Positions 1 to 8,925 of a stretch of 64,000 bases of DNA are shown here, piece after piece. The position numbers and the translations under genes are program-made. The number at the start of each line of letters is the position of its first letter. Within the stretch, counting starts at the first letter, position 1. Origin of the DNA: Sphingobacterium detergens (GTDB lineage Bacteria; Bacteroidota; Bacteroidia; Sphingobacteriales; Sphingobacteriaceae); NCBI RefSeq assembly GCF_003610355.1, contig NZ_RAPY01000001.1, positions 2,224,500 to 2,288,499 of the forward strand, written 5' to 3'. Under the pieces are notes generated by a model. The model was given only the letters and a program-made list of their open reading frames with translations. It ran no database searches and was not told the origin of the DNA.

Positions 1-1802
1 GCAAATTTGGAAGAGCCATCGGCACGCAAGGTTGCCGTCAGCAAGTATTTATCTTTAAATCCGTAATTTAACCGACCAAAAAAAGACAATAACATATCTT
101 CCTCGGCATGGGAAGTTGGAAAATTAGCGACCGTTCCCATCGACAGATCGTTCCATCCATGATTGACTTCCGGAAAATTGATCGCACCACTACCAAAGCT
201 TTCGATGTAATTGCGAATATATTCTTGCCCTAAGGTGAAATCCACTTTATGTTGATCAAGATAGGTGTCGCTGTAACTTAATGTATTGCTATAGTTGAAG
301 CGATTGGTCTGTATATCATTAATGCTCCCAAAAGGACCGCCAGCCCTAATCGCGGTAACAGATCGCGAATCTGTAAATTGTTTGCTCTTGTTACCACTCT
401 CCGTATAGTTGACCAAACCGCGATAAACCAGCTTGTTGGTCAGATTGTACTGTAAGGTGGCACTCGCATTCAATGTTTTGATCAACTGCTCCCGTCGTTG
501 TGATTCCAATGCAATAATTGGACTTTGAAAAGTCGGTGCCTCCGGTGCTGGATCATAGGGATCGCGTTCGGCATCTATCAGATCGGTATCAGCGTCGTTG
601 CGTCCATTGACAGGTCGATATCTAAGCACGGTCTGTAGAAAACTCAATCTTGTATTTCCACCCTCATTTGTCCCCAATCCCGTAACCTTCTGATTGGAAT
701 AATTTACGATAGCATTTAGTGTTACTTTATCACCTAATTTATGATTCAGGGTTAGTTTAGCAATATTCTTCAAGGCACCGCTATTGATCATAATTCCCTT
801 GTCATCGTTGCGGGAATAGAACACATTAAACTTGGTATCTTTCCCCCCACCGTTTAGGCTCAGTTTATGATACTGGCTGACTGGGGAACCACCAAAGATT
901 TCGTCTTGCCAATTTATCCCCGGTTTATTTCCATAATAATATTGTAGAGAATCATACGTTCCATACCGATTGATGAATATATCTTTTTTGACTTGGTCGG
1001 TTCCGGCACGTTCCCATTGCAACTTCAGGTATTCGTATGAATTTAATAGTGGAATATTGGCATTAAATTTCTTCACCCCCACATAGCCATCGTAATTGAT
1101 TCTCATTTTACCGGCTTTGGTAACTTTTGTCGTGACCAAAACAACACCATTGGCTCCACGTGCACCATATATTGCCGTTGCAGAAGCATCTTTTAAAACA
1201 TCAATAGACTCAATATCCATCGGATCCAAGAATGCTAAGCCATCCGTTTGTGGCACTCCATCCACCACATATAAAGGCTCATTGCTTTGGGTTATTGAGG
1301 TACCACCACGAATTTTTATCGAAGGACTCTGCCCTGGAGTACCATCATTCGTACTTACCTGAACCCCCGAAAGGCGTCCTTGCAATGCTTGGGCTACGTT
1401 TTGAACAGGTACTTTTGCCAGCTCTTCCCCTTTCACAGAAGAAACAGCCCCCGTCAAATCTTTTCGTTTTTGAGTACCGTAGCCGATCACCACGACCTCA
1501 TCCAGACTTTTATCCTCGGCTTGTAGGGAAATGTTTAGGCTGGTCTGGTTATTGATTTGTTTTTCTAATGTTCTATACCCAACATAGGTAAAGACCAATA
1601 CCCCATCTGCTGGAGCAGCGATCAAAAAATTTCCATCCCCTTTCGATGCAGTGTTTCGTCGCGAGTTTTTTTCAAGAATGGTAACACCGACCAAAGGTTT
1701 ACCATTTTCATCCTGAACCCTTCCTTTAATGGTTATTGTTTGCTGTGCATAGATGCCCAGACAGCTAAACAAGAATACCCCAATCAACCAAAATTGCTTC
1801 AT
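1..1802 (-). CDS. SusC/RagA-family TonB-linked outer-membrane receptor, N-terminal part (runs off left edge)
   Basis: The reading frame is open from the ATG at 1800-1802 to the left edge, giving about 600 residues of an expected ~1000. It starts with a signal peptide (MKQFWLIGVFLFSCLGIYAQ), followed by a carboxypeptidase-regulatory-like domain (about residues 22-95, ending in the SusC-typical DEVVVIGYGTQKRKDLTG) and a plug domain with PLYVVDGVPQ and ASATAIYGARGANGVV. The rest is the start of the beta-barrel. SusC proteins import oligosaccharides across the outer membrane with a SusD lipoprotein, which is presumably beyond the edge. The divergent GH88 and lyase genes suggest a uronic-acid-containing glycan as substrate; that is inference. 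A TAnnTTTG-type -7 match on the minus strand lies at 1917-1924. Confidence 0.95.
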   Translation of the reverse strand, partial: MKQFWLIGVFLFSCLGIYAQQTITIKGRVQDENGKPLVGVTILEKNSRRNTASKGDGNFLIAAPADGVLVFTYVGYRTLEKQINNQTSLNISLQAEDKSLDEVVVIGYGTQKRKDLTGAVSSVKGEELAKVPVQNVAQALQGRLSGVQVSTNDGTPGQSPSIKIRGGTSITQSNEPLYVVDGVPQTDGLAFLDPMDIESIDVLKDASATAIYGARGANGVVLVTTKVTKAGKMRINYDGYVGVKKFNANIPLLNSYEYLKLQWERAGTDQVKKDIFINRYGTYDSLQYYYGNKPGINWQDEIFGGSPVSQYHKLSLNGGGKDTKFNVFYSRNDDKGIMINSGALKNIAKLTLNHKLGDKVTLNAIVNYSNQKVTGLGTNEGGNTRLSFLQTVLRYRPVNGRNDADTDLIDAERDPYDPAPEAPTFQSPIIALESQRREQLIKTLNASATLQYNLTNKLVYRGLVNYTESGNKSKQFTDSRSVTAIRAGGPFGSINDIQTNRFNYSNTLSYSDTYLDQHKVDFTLGQEYIRNYIESFGSGAINFPEVNHGWNDLSMGTVANFPTSHAEEDMLLSFFGRLNYGFKDKYLLTATLRADGSSKF

Positions 1803-2161
1803 TTTATAAATTAGGTTTTTAATTAATTTAATAATGTGTTTATAAGTAGTTTGTCGTTTGCCAGCTTAATCATCATAATTTAGCAGGTAGATAAATCTTT
1901 GGCAATTCCGCTAGGACAAACTTAATAATACCGCCTCTGATCCGATTTCAATTATGATAAAAAAGCTTGCAATTTTGATAAACCAAAAGCTAAGCGACTT
2001 ATTATCAACTCCAATAATCGTATATAAAAACTGGCATTGAACGACCAGCCCACAAAATAACCAAGTCGTTTATCATTTTTAAAAGTATCCGCAACAAATG
2101 AGAAAGTCGAAATCCCCGTCCCTAGGTACTTTTACGATTGACATACATTTATAAAAAAATC
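1803..2161. promoter_or_regulatory. Divergent intergenic region with a -7-like element
   Basis: About 360 bp separate the leftward SusC gene from the rightward GH88 gene, so both promoters should lie here. On the minus strand, 1917-1924 reads TAAGTTTG, an exact match to the Bacteroidota -7 consensus TAnnTTTG. The best -33 candidate (TTG, minus strand, 1949-1951) is spaced a little long at 24 nt. I see no other gene or strong hairpin. Confidence 0.35.
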
Positions 2162-3370
2162 ATGATGAAAGGATTCCGCACCTTTATTTTTACGCTAGCG
2201 CTTAGTAGCAGCACCACCATTTATGCGCAACAGACGAATACGCCAAATTGGTTTCAACATTCAGTGCATGTTATTGGCCAACAGCTGAACAAGGCAACCC
2301 AAAGATATACCCCTGGACAAAATCCACGTTCGGTCAATCCGGATGGATCTGTCCGTTTGGCGGATTACAAAGATTGGACAACTGGCTTCTTCCCGGGGTC
2401 ATTGTGGTACGGTTATGAATTGACACAAGATCCAAAATTAGCAGGCCAAGCCAAACGATTTACATTAGCACTTGATTCTATCCGCTACATCACCAATACC
2501 CATGATCTTGGCTTTATGCTGTATTGCTCTTATGGCAATGCCTATCGCATTACAAAAGACAAATCCTACCTACCTGTATTGGAAGATGGTGCCAAAAATT
2601 TGGCCGCGCGCTTCAATCCCAAAGTGGGAGCGATCCGTTCTTGGGACTTTGCATGGCTTCATTATCCCGTTATCATAGACAATATGATGAATCTCGAATA
2701 TCTCTATTGGGGGGCAGCTCAATTTGATAAACCTACATACAGTAGCATCGCCGATACGCATGCCCTCACCACCCTAAAAAATCATTATAGATCGAATCAC
2801 AGTAGCTACCATGTTGTGGACTACGACGCCACTACGGGCAATGTGATCAGTAAAAAGACTCATCAGGGATTGACAGATGAGTCATCCTGGGCCCGTGGGC
2901 AAGCTTGGGGCTTGTATGGCTATGCGATGTGTTACCGCTTTAGCAAGAACCCCGAATTTTTAAAACAGGCCGAAGCTATCGCTGCTTTTATTATGAATCA
3001 TCCGACCTTAAAAGTCGATAAAATCCCTGCCTGGGATCTCGATGTTCACAACGCCTATGACCTGGACGAGGACGGTAGAGCTCCGCGTGACGCCTCGGCG
3101 GCGGCTGTCATTGCCTGTGGACTGCTCGAACTGAGTACCGAAGTCAAAAATGGAGCAAAATACGTTGATTACGCCGAGGATCTTCTAAAAACACTGTCAT
3201 CCGACAAATACCTCGCAAAACCTGGTGATAATCACTTCTTCCTCCTTAAGCATAGTGTAGGGGCATTCCTATACAATTCAGAAATTGATACGCCTTTGGA
3301 TTATGCCGATTACTATTATTTAGAAGCCATGAAACGATATGCTGAACTAAAAAAACTAACCATGAAATAA
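2162..3370 (+). CDS. Glycoside hydrolase family 88 (unsaturated glucuronyl/galacturonyl hydrolase)
   Basis: GH88 enzymes release the 4,5-unsaturated uronic acid that polysaccharide lyases leave at the non-reducing end of oligosaccharides. The protein has about 402 residues, normal for the family, and a signal peptide ending near TIYAQQ, so it is probably periplasmic. Family-typical segments are TGFFPGSLWYGYE, DNMMNLEYLYW (conserved Asp near residue 173) and GLTDESSWARGQAWGLYGY (conserved Asp near residue 239, the likely catalytic acid). The frame can be extended to a TTG at 2138, but the tandem ATGs at 2162 and 2165 start directly at the signal peptide and are preferred. It lies 19 bp upstream of a lyase-like lipoprotein gene, so the pair is probably co-transcribed and acts in sequence: lyase first, then GH88. 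Confidence 0.93.
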   Translation: MMKGFRTFIFTLALSSSTTIYAQQTNTPNWFQHSVHVIGQQLNKATQRYTPGQNPRSVNPDGSVRLADYKDWTTGFFPGSLWYGYELTQDPKLAGQAKRFTLALDSIRYITNTHDLGFMLYCSYGNAYRITKDKSYLPVLEDGAKNLAARFNPKVGAIRSWDFAWLHYPVIIDNMMNLEYLYWGAAQFDKPTYSSIADTHALTTLKNHYRSNHSSYHVVDYDATTGNVISKKTHQGLTDESSWARGQAWGLYGYAMCYRFSKNPEFLKQAEAIAAFIMNHPTLKVDKIPAWDLDVHNAYDLDEDGRAPRDASAAAVIACGLLELSTEVKNGAKYVDYAEDLLKTLSSDKYLAKPGDNHFFLLKHSVGAFLYNSEIDTPLDYADYYYLEAMKRYAELKKLTMK

Positions 3371-3389
3371 ACCTTAAATTTTATAACAC

Positions 3390-4274
3390 ATGAAAAACCA
3401 ATTCCTAAATTTAAACAGATTGAGCAAAATATCGCTCTTATTGCTCGTTGCAAGCTCTTGTTCTAAATCTGTAGCCACACTAGACCAATCGACTGCGACA
3501 TCAAAACTTAGCGCACATAGTCACCTGACTACAGTTATGGATTCTGCTACACTCCTCGTGGATGTCAATTATGAATCAGGTACTAAAAACTCAGGGATCC
3601 CCAACCTGACCACCACACATGCAACCGCTGATAGTGCGGAATATGTCGTGAGCTCGGCCCGGACAGGAAACTATGCCATTGCACATAAAGTCGTTGTGGG
3701 TGATAGCAGCTACTTTTCAGACAATCATTGGCGAAGTGAAGCGGCTACCGCGCAGCTATTTGACGAAGGAAAATACTACAATGGCGATAAACGTCGTTTT
3801 GAAGCAAGTTTTCTGTTAAAGGATTGGGTGCCTTATACCACCGCTTGGGCTGCAAATGGTTCCATTATCTTTCAGGGCAAACAAAACGGTGGTGGAAATC
3901 CCTCCTGGTATCTCAATGTGAAACGAAATACAATCACGTTCCGCCTCCCATATGCCAATATTGAACCAAAGATTATAAACGATTTTCGCCCTTATATCAA
4001 CCAATGGATTGATATCCGTATTGATGCAAAAATGACTACCGACACAACCGGTTACTATAAAGTCTATTGTCGATTGCAGGGCGAGTCTGAATATACCCTA
4101 AAATGGGAGATTGCCAATATCGCTACATTTAATCAAGCTGTAACTGGCCCTAATCCATCGGGGTATCTCAAATGGGGGCTTTACCTACCGGCTTCACAGC
4201 CCAACAGTACGCCTCCAGAAGTTCCCACCCGCATTATTTATCACGATGATATAAAGATATATAGCCTAGATTAG
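3390..4274 (+). CDS. Secreted polysaccharide lyase-like lipoprotein (heparin-lyase-I-like fold)
   Basis: The 294-residue protein has a lipoprotein signal peptide with a Cys in LLVASSCSKS. The mature part resembles the jelly-roll polysaccharide lyases grouped as Polysacc_lyase (PF14099-like): a WRSEAA segment near residue 115, IIFQGKQNGGG near 153, and a C-terminal GYLKWGLYLP followed by IIYHDDIKIY. These lyases cleave uronic-acid glycosidic bonds by beta-elimination, producing the unsaturated ends that the adjacent GH88 removes. The exact lyase family and substrate (glucuronan, alginate or glycosaminoglycan) cannot be told from sequence alone. It is the last gene of a two-gene unit that ends in a strong hairpin at 4289-4327. 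Confidence 0.8.
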   Translation: MKNQFLNLNRLSKISLLLLVASSCSKSVATLDQSTATSKLSAHSHLTTVMDSATLLVDVNYESGTKNSGIPNLTTTHATADSAEYVVSSARTGNYAIAHKVVVGDSSYFSDNHWRSEAATAQLFDEGKYYNGDKRRFEASFLLKDWVPYTTAWAANGSIIFQGKQNGGGNPSWYLNVKRNTITFRLPYANIEPKIINDFRPYINQWIDIRIDAKMTTDTTGYYKVYCRLQGESEYTLKWEIANIATFNQAVTGPNPSGYLKWGLYLPASQPNSTPPEVPTRIIYHDDIKIYSLD

Positions 4275-4288
4275 GGCTATACTCTTAA

Positions 4289-4327
4289 AAAAGCCGTTTT
4301 GGATGATTCAACACCAAAGCGGCTTTT
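4289..4327. terminator. Bidirectional intrinsic terminator between convergent genes
   Basis: A 14-bp stem (4289-4302 pairing with 4314-4327, one G-T pair) with an 11-nt loop is flanked by A-runs on one side and T-runs on the other. It sits between the stop of the lyase gene and the stop of the oppositely oriented hybrid sensor gene, so it can end transcription from both. Confidence 0.8.
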
Positions 4328-4331
4328 ACTT

Positions 4332-7300
4332 TTAGGAAGGAGGTGTATTTTCCCCTTGCTTTTCCAGATACTCCGAAGGCATACAACCATAGACCTGTTT
4401 AAATGCTGTAGAAAAATAAGATGGTGTATTAAATCCACATTTGTACGCAATTTCCGATAGACTATGCTTTCTTTCCCGCAGCAATTCCACCGCCTTCTTC
4501 AAGCGTATTCGCTTAATCATTGCTGTCACTGTATCTCCGGTAATGGCTTTAATCTTCAAATATAGATTTGTGCGACTCATCCCTAGCTCTTGACTAAGTA
4601 TTTCGACGGAGAAATTATATTCATCCAGATTGGATTCGATGATTGCGATTGTTTTTTCCAAAAATCCCTGATCCAATTGATTAAACGTTAGTTTCTCCGG
4701 TTCAATTTCCCTTGTGTTTTTGTAATAGTTCCTTAGACGGTCCCGTGTACGCAGCAATGTTTTCACTTTTGCATCCAGCAGTGCGATGGAGAAAGGTTTC
4801 AAAATATAATCGTCGGTTCCCATCTCAAAACCTCTAAGTTGTTGCGAAATCTCCGATTTTGCGGTGAGCAGAATGATGGGTATATGGCTTGTTTGAATAT
4901 TCTGTTTAATTTTTTTGCAAAAATGTAGGCCATCCATTTCAGGCATCATGACATCACTAATGATGGCATCGGGATGATTATCGGACAATAATCCCAACGC
5001 TTCTTTACCATCAAATGCCGTTATGACTGTATAATTATTTCTAAAATACGCAGCTAGGTAAGTCACAATTTCACGATTGTCATCGACAATCATCAAAACT
5101 TCTTTTTCCCTTTCCGCTGTGGTTATCGTAGCTATTTCCTGATCCAGGCTGCCCTCCTCTGCCATCAATTTATTGTCTTCTTGATGCCAATTTGTTTCCT
5201 GCGGATCAATGCTATGTATATCCTGTGCATACACATCATCGGCTAAGGGCAAGATTATGGTAAATATACTGCCCTGTCCCAATTCGCTGCTGACATTGAT
5301 CACACCGTGGTGTAAGTCGACCAGGCTTTTGGTGAAAGCTAATCCCACGCCCGACCCCAGATTCATTTCTTTTTGATCTATCTGATAGAAGCTTTCAAAT
5401 ATTCTGTGCAGATGTTCTTGGGCCATTCCTCTCCCTGTATCTTTCACCCGGATGATGGCCTCTCTGGCATTGGCTTCCAGTTCAACACGGACGGAATCAC
5501 CGGCAGCCGAGTATTTAAAGGCATTGGACAATAGATTATAGAGCATGCTTTCTACAGCAACACGATCGATATAACAAACCAAGGAATCAATCGTTGGGAT
5601 AAATGTAAAGTCGATATGTTGTTTATCTGACAGTGGAGTAAAGGAATGGCTCACATGTGCTGTTAAGTCTACCAAATCTAGTTTGGCAACCTGTAATTTT
5701 CGAGTGCCCAACTCTGTTTTCCGAAAATCGAGCAATTGATTCACCATATCAAAAAGTCGCTTCGTATTGCGCATGATCAATTCGTGACTTCGCCGCAGCT
5801 TTCGGTCTAAACCCGGTCGGGCCAGGATCTCTTCCAAAGGCGCCATAATCAGTGAAAGCGGAGTTCTAAATTCGTGGGAAACATTCGTAAAGAAATCCAT
5901 TTTCACCTTATTCAGGTAATTGTTTTTTTCTCGTTGTATACGTTCCAATTTAAGCTGATGCTTGGCCTGTATCCGATCGATAAGGATACGGTAAACGATA
6001 TATCCTGCTGCTGCGATCGACACAGCAAGCAGTAAGTAAAACCAGGTTGTTTTATACCAGATTGGTTTTATAATAATCTCCAGCGAACGTTCGGGACTCT
6101 GTTCTCCCTGTGAACCGGTTGCTTTGACACGAAAAATATATTTACCAGCTGGCAGATTGGCGTAGCTGGCCTTAGGTATATTTTCTGCTTGTTGCCATTC
6201 CTGATCATAACCATCTAGCTTATAGCTGTATTTGGTACTATTGGGCGCAATAAAATTGAACGTATTGAAGAAAATTGTAAACTGTTTCTGCTCGTGATTG
6301 AATTGCAAAGCGTTGACAGCATCGACCTGCTGATCCAAAATATTGCTGCCATCCCCGGCCGAAATAGTTTTATTAAACAACTCCAGGCCTGTAAACACTA
6401 TTCTTAACTTTAAAGGCGCATGATTGATGGATTTAGGGTAGAAATAGCTAATACCATTAATTCCGCCAAACAGCATCATGCCATCTTTGGCCCTACAGGC
6501 GGCATTTAAATTAAGCTGCGTATTTTGTAAGGTATGCAAGCCATCAAAGTAAACACGCTGTTTCGAATCGGTATTATATTTGACCAGGCCACTGCTAAGT
6601 CCCAGCCAGAGGTTGCCCTCTTCATCAGGAAGTATGCTGTTGATGGTCCCTTTCGTAAAATCGGGTCTGTCTTTATAGTTGATAAAACTGCGTTTTGATT
6701 CATCAAAAAGATTTAGGCCATCCCGGGTACCGATCCAAATCCGTCCTTTTTTATCTTCGGCGATAAAGTTGATGACGTCATTGCTCAAGGTACTATTTTC
6801 CACCTGCTCGAGTCTAGTATTAATCAGGTTATAAATATTCAAACCATTATTGGTACCGATCCAAATTCGTTTTTTACTGTCCTCCATCAGAAAATTAATC
6901 TCCATTGAACTCAATTGGGCTCCAGTTTTATCAGCTTTAAATGCATTGAATTCACCACTGACATCATCAAATTGATCAAGTCCGGTCTTTGTTCCGACCC
7001 AGATTTTGCCGCTATGATCTTTCAATAGTGCATACACCATATCCCCCGAGATACTCCCTGGATCATCCTGAAGGTGTCTAAAGACCCGACAATAACCCGT
7101 TTTCGGATCCAATATATTGAGACCACTATTATGTGTTCCCAATAGAATTTTTCCTTCGGTATCAAATGCGATTGCTTTGATATTATTGGAACTAATTGAA
7201 CCACCCGTCTCCTGATATGCAAAATGCCTAATGGCATTCTCCTTCGGTTGCCAATAATCGACACCTCTATCATTCGTTCCGATCCAGAAATTCCCCTTGT

Positions 7301-8420
7301 TATCCTCTTTGATTACATTGACTACCTTGTCATTCAACATGGCAGAACCTGTATTTTGAGACAGCAGATTAAAACTAATGTGATCGTTATGAAAGTAATT
7401 CAGACCACCATAATAGGTCCCCAGCCACATCCCTCCTTGCCTATCGCGAAAGATGCAACGCACAGAGTTTTGACTTAATGTCAGTGGTGAATTGGTATGA
7501 TGGTAGTAATTTTCAAAATTCCCTACACCATCGAAAATGGACAAGCCTCCAAATGTTCCGATCCATAACTTCCCGTTTGCATCTTTCGTTATACCACGTA
7601 TGTTATTATCCGCGATACTCCGGCCGTTCATCGGAATTCGGAGATGGTTTATGAATTGATAGTTTCTGGTATCCAACCGTAAGAGACCTTTACCCTCGGT
7701 TCCGATCCACAAGAAAGGTCCATCACTATAAAAATAATTGACCCATATATTACCGAAAGGATTCGCTAATGGTCTTGTCTTCCCCGTCTGAACCTCATAA
7801 AAAAACAGTCCATTTTCCGTACCGAGCAGAAGTTCATCACCTATAGCGGCAACGCAGTATATTCCTTTAGCCCCATAAACAGCTATATTGGGTTTTAATT
7901 CTTTGAAAGTATCATTTTTCAGATCGTATTTATAAATTTCGCCTGTGTTGGTCGAGGACCAAATCCCCCCTTGTTGATCCTGAATGATATTGGTCACGTA
8001 CCATTCGCCCGGTTTAGGATGGAGTGTATAGTTCTTAAAACTGTCAGTATTGGCGTTATACAAACTCAGTCCTCCATTACCACCTACCCAGAGCTTTCCG
8101 CCTTTATCTACAAATAATGAGAATATATAATACGAACTGATACTCGATTTATCGTCTTTTAGCGGTTTGTATATCCGGAAGGTCTTACCGTCATACCGAT
8201 TGAGTCCATCCTGTGTTCCTACCCAAATAAAGCCAAGCACATCTTGCGCAATGGAGAATACCGTACTTTGGGACAAGCCCTTATCAACAGAAATATTAAT
8301 AAATGACTTCGAAGATGATTGCGCATAGATTCCATAAATAGTCAAAAACTGTACTAATAAGCACATTAGATGTCTTAAACACTTTTTGATGAGCATAGAT
8401 CGTAGATTGGGAAGTATCAT
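4332..8420 (-). CDS. Hybrid two-component system (one-piece sensor kinase / AraC response regulator)
   Basis: The protein has 1362 residues. The order is signal peptide (to about residue 33), a long periplasmic region of Reg_prop beta-propeller repeats (repeated IWIGT and LWVGG units, about 40-690), a Y_Y_Y domain (about 715-785), one membrane segment (about 794-816) and a HisKA domain with the phospho-acceptor His849 in NVSHEFRTPLS. Next come a HATPase domain (NLLSNAFKYS; DTGRGMA; GSGVGLAFTKSL), a receiver domain with Asp1156 in ISDVMMPEMDG and the conserved Lys in DDYILKPF, and a C-terminal AraC HTH (about 1255-1355). All catalytic residues are present. Such proteins sense a glycan fragment in the periplasm and switch on the neighbouring utilisation genes; here the GH88/lyase/SusC genes are the natural targets. 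The ligand is not predictable. Confidence 0.97.
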   Translation of the reverse strand: MILPNLRSMLIKKCLRHLMCLLVQFLTIYGIYAQSSSKSFINISVDKGLSQSTVFSIAQDVLGFIWVGTQDGLNRYDGKTFRIYKPLKDDKSSISSYYIFSLFVDKGGKLWVGGNGGLSLYNANTDSFKNYTLHPKPGEWYVTNIIQDQQGGIWSSTNTGEIYKYDLKNDTFKELKPNIAVYGAKGIYCVAAIGDELLLGTENGLFFYEVQTGKTRPLANPFGNIWVNYFYSDGPFLWIGTEGKGLLRLDTRNYQFINHLRIPMNGRSIADNNIRGITKDANGKLWIGTFGGLSIFDGVGNFENYYHHTNSPLTLSQNSVRCIFRDRQGGMWLGTYYGGLNYFHNDHISFNLLSQNTGSAMLNDKVVNVIKEDNKGNFWIGTNDRGVDYWQPKENAIRHFAYQETGGSISSNNIKAIAFDTEGKILLGTHNSGLNILDPKTGYCRVFRHLQDDPGSISGDMVYALLKDHSGKIWVGTKTGLDQFDDVSGEFNAFKADKTGAQLSSMEINFLMEDSKKRIWIGTNNGLNIYNLINTRLEQVENSTLSNDVINFIAEDKKGRIWIGTRDGLNLFDESKRSFINYKDRPDFTKGTINSILPDEEGNLWLGLSSGLVKYNTDSKQRVYFDGLHTLQNTQLNLNAACRAKDGMMLFGGINGISYFYPKSINHAPLKLRIVFTGLELFNKTISAGDGSNILDQQVDAVNALQFNHEQKQFTIFFNTFNFIAPNSTKYSYKLDGYDQEWQQAENIPKASYANLPAGKYIFRVKATGSQGEQSPERSLEIIIKPIWYKTTWFYLLLAVSIAAAGYIVYRILIDRIQAKHQLKLERIQREKNNYLNKVKMDFFTNVSHEFRTPLSLIMAPLEEILARPGLDRKLRRSHELIMRNTKRLFDMVNQLLDFRKTELGTRKLQVAKLDLVDLTAHVSHSFTPLSDKQHIDFTFIPTIDSLVCYIDRVAVESMLYNLLSNAFKYSAAGDSVRVELEANAREAIIRVKDTGRGMAQEHLHRIFESFYQIDQKEMNLGSGVGLAFTKSLVDLHHGVINVSSELGQGSIFTIILPLADDVYAQDIHSIDPQETNWHQEDNKLMAEEGSLDQEIATITTAEREKEVLMIVDDNREIVTYLAAYFRNNYTVITAFDGKEALGLLSDNHPDAIISDVMMPEMDGLHFCKKIKQNIQTSHIPIILLTAKSEISQQLRGFEMGTDDYILKPFSIALLDAKVKTLLRTRDRLRNYYKNTREIEPEKLTFNQLDQGFLEKTIAIIESNLDEYNFSVEILSQELGMSRTNLYLKIKAITGDTVTAMIKRIRLKKAVELLRERKHSLSEIAYKCGFNTPSYFSTAFKQVYGCMPSEYLEKQGENTPPS

Positions 8421-8925
8421 TATTTAAATCAAAACTCCTATAATCCGATAGCAGATATACTACTATTTAGGCGCTATAAAAGTCTCTGGTTTATTAGCCT
8501 ATAAATATCGGCAAAATATTCTCAGGAAGCCATCAAAAGTTTAGCTCTTTTTCAAGCTCCTACCCTTCTACTTGCGGCTTTTGGAATAATCACTAAAACT
8601 TTAAGCCATCGCTTTGTCCAATTCTGACTTATAATACCGAACATATTTTAAATATAGTATAAATAAACTTTGTTTAGAAATATCAAACAATAAAAATGGA
8701 TCAATGAGCAGCTAAGAAACTGTGTACCAAAACCTAGCTATTTTTTCCTATGAGCATCTATTTTATAATCACTATTATTCCTCCTGGTTTTTAACATGCT
8801 TTCTTACAGACAGGCACCGCTCAACTATGCGCACGAGCTTTTTAATTTATTGCTTAACGGAAGGAATGTTGAAGCCATGACGGTAGCATCCTCTACTTTG
8901 AACAGGAGGAGATAATATCCTGTAA
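8421..8925. other. Intergenic region with a repeated 28-bp promoter-like element
   Basis: About 500 bp without a convincing gene. It holds the upstream region of the hybrid sensor (minus strand). Positions 8650-8677 carry a 28-bp sequence identical to one at 31211-31238. A 39-codon open frame on the plus strand (ATG at 8796, stop at 8913-8915) reads MLSYRQAPLNYAHELF... and could be a small gene or a remnant, but I recognise nothing in it. Confidence 0.4.
8650..8677 (+). repeat. 28-bp perfect repeat, copy 1 (promoter/operator-like)
   Basis: This stretch is identical base for base to 31211-31238. It ends in TAAAC-TTT-GTTTA, a small dyad that contains a TTTG, the usual Bacteroidota -33 element. 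No intact plus-strand gene follows. It lies 230 bp upstream of the hybrid sensor start, which is on the other strand. Confidence 0.7.

Noticed and set aside
1096..1555. Plus-strand open frames of 88 and 107 codons
   Set aside because: They are antisense to the SusC plug and carboxypeptidase-like region, have no recognisable domain and reflect its codon bias.
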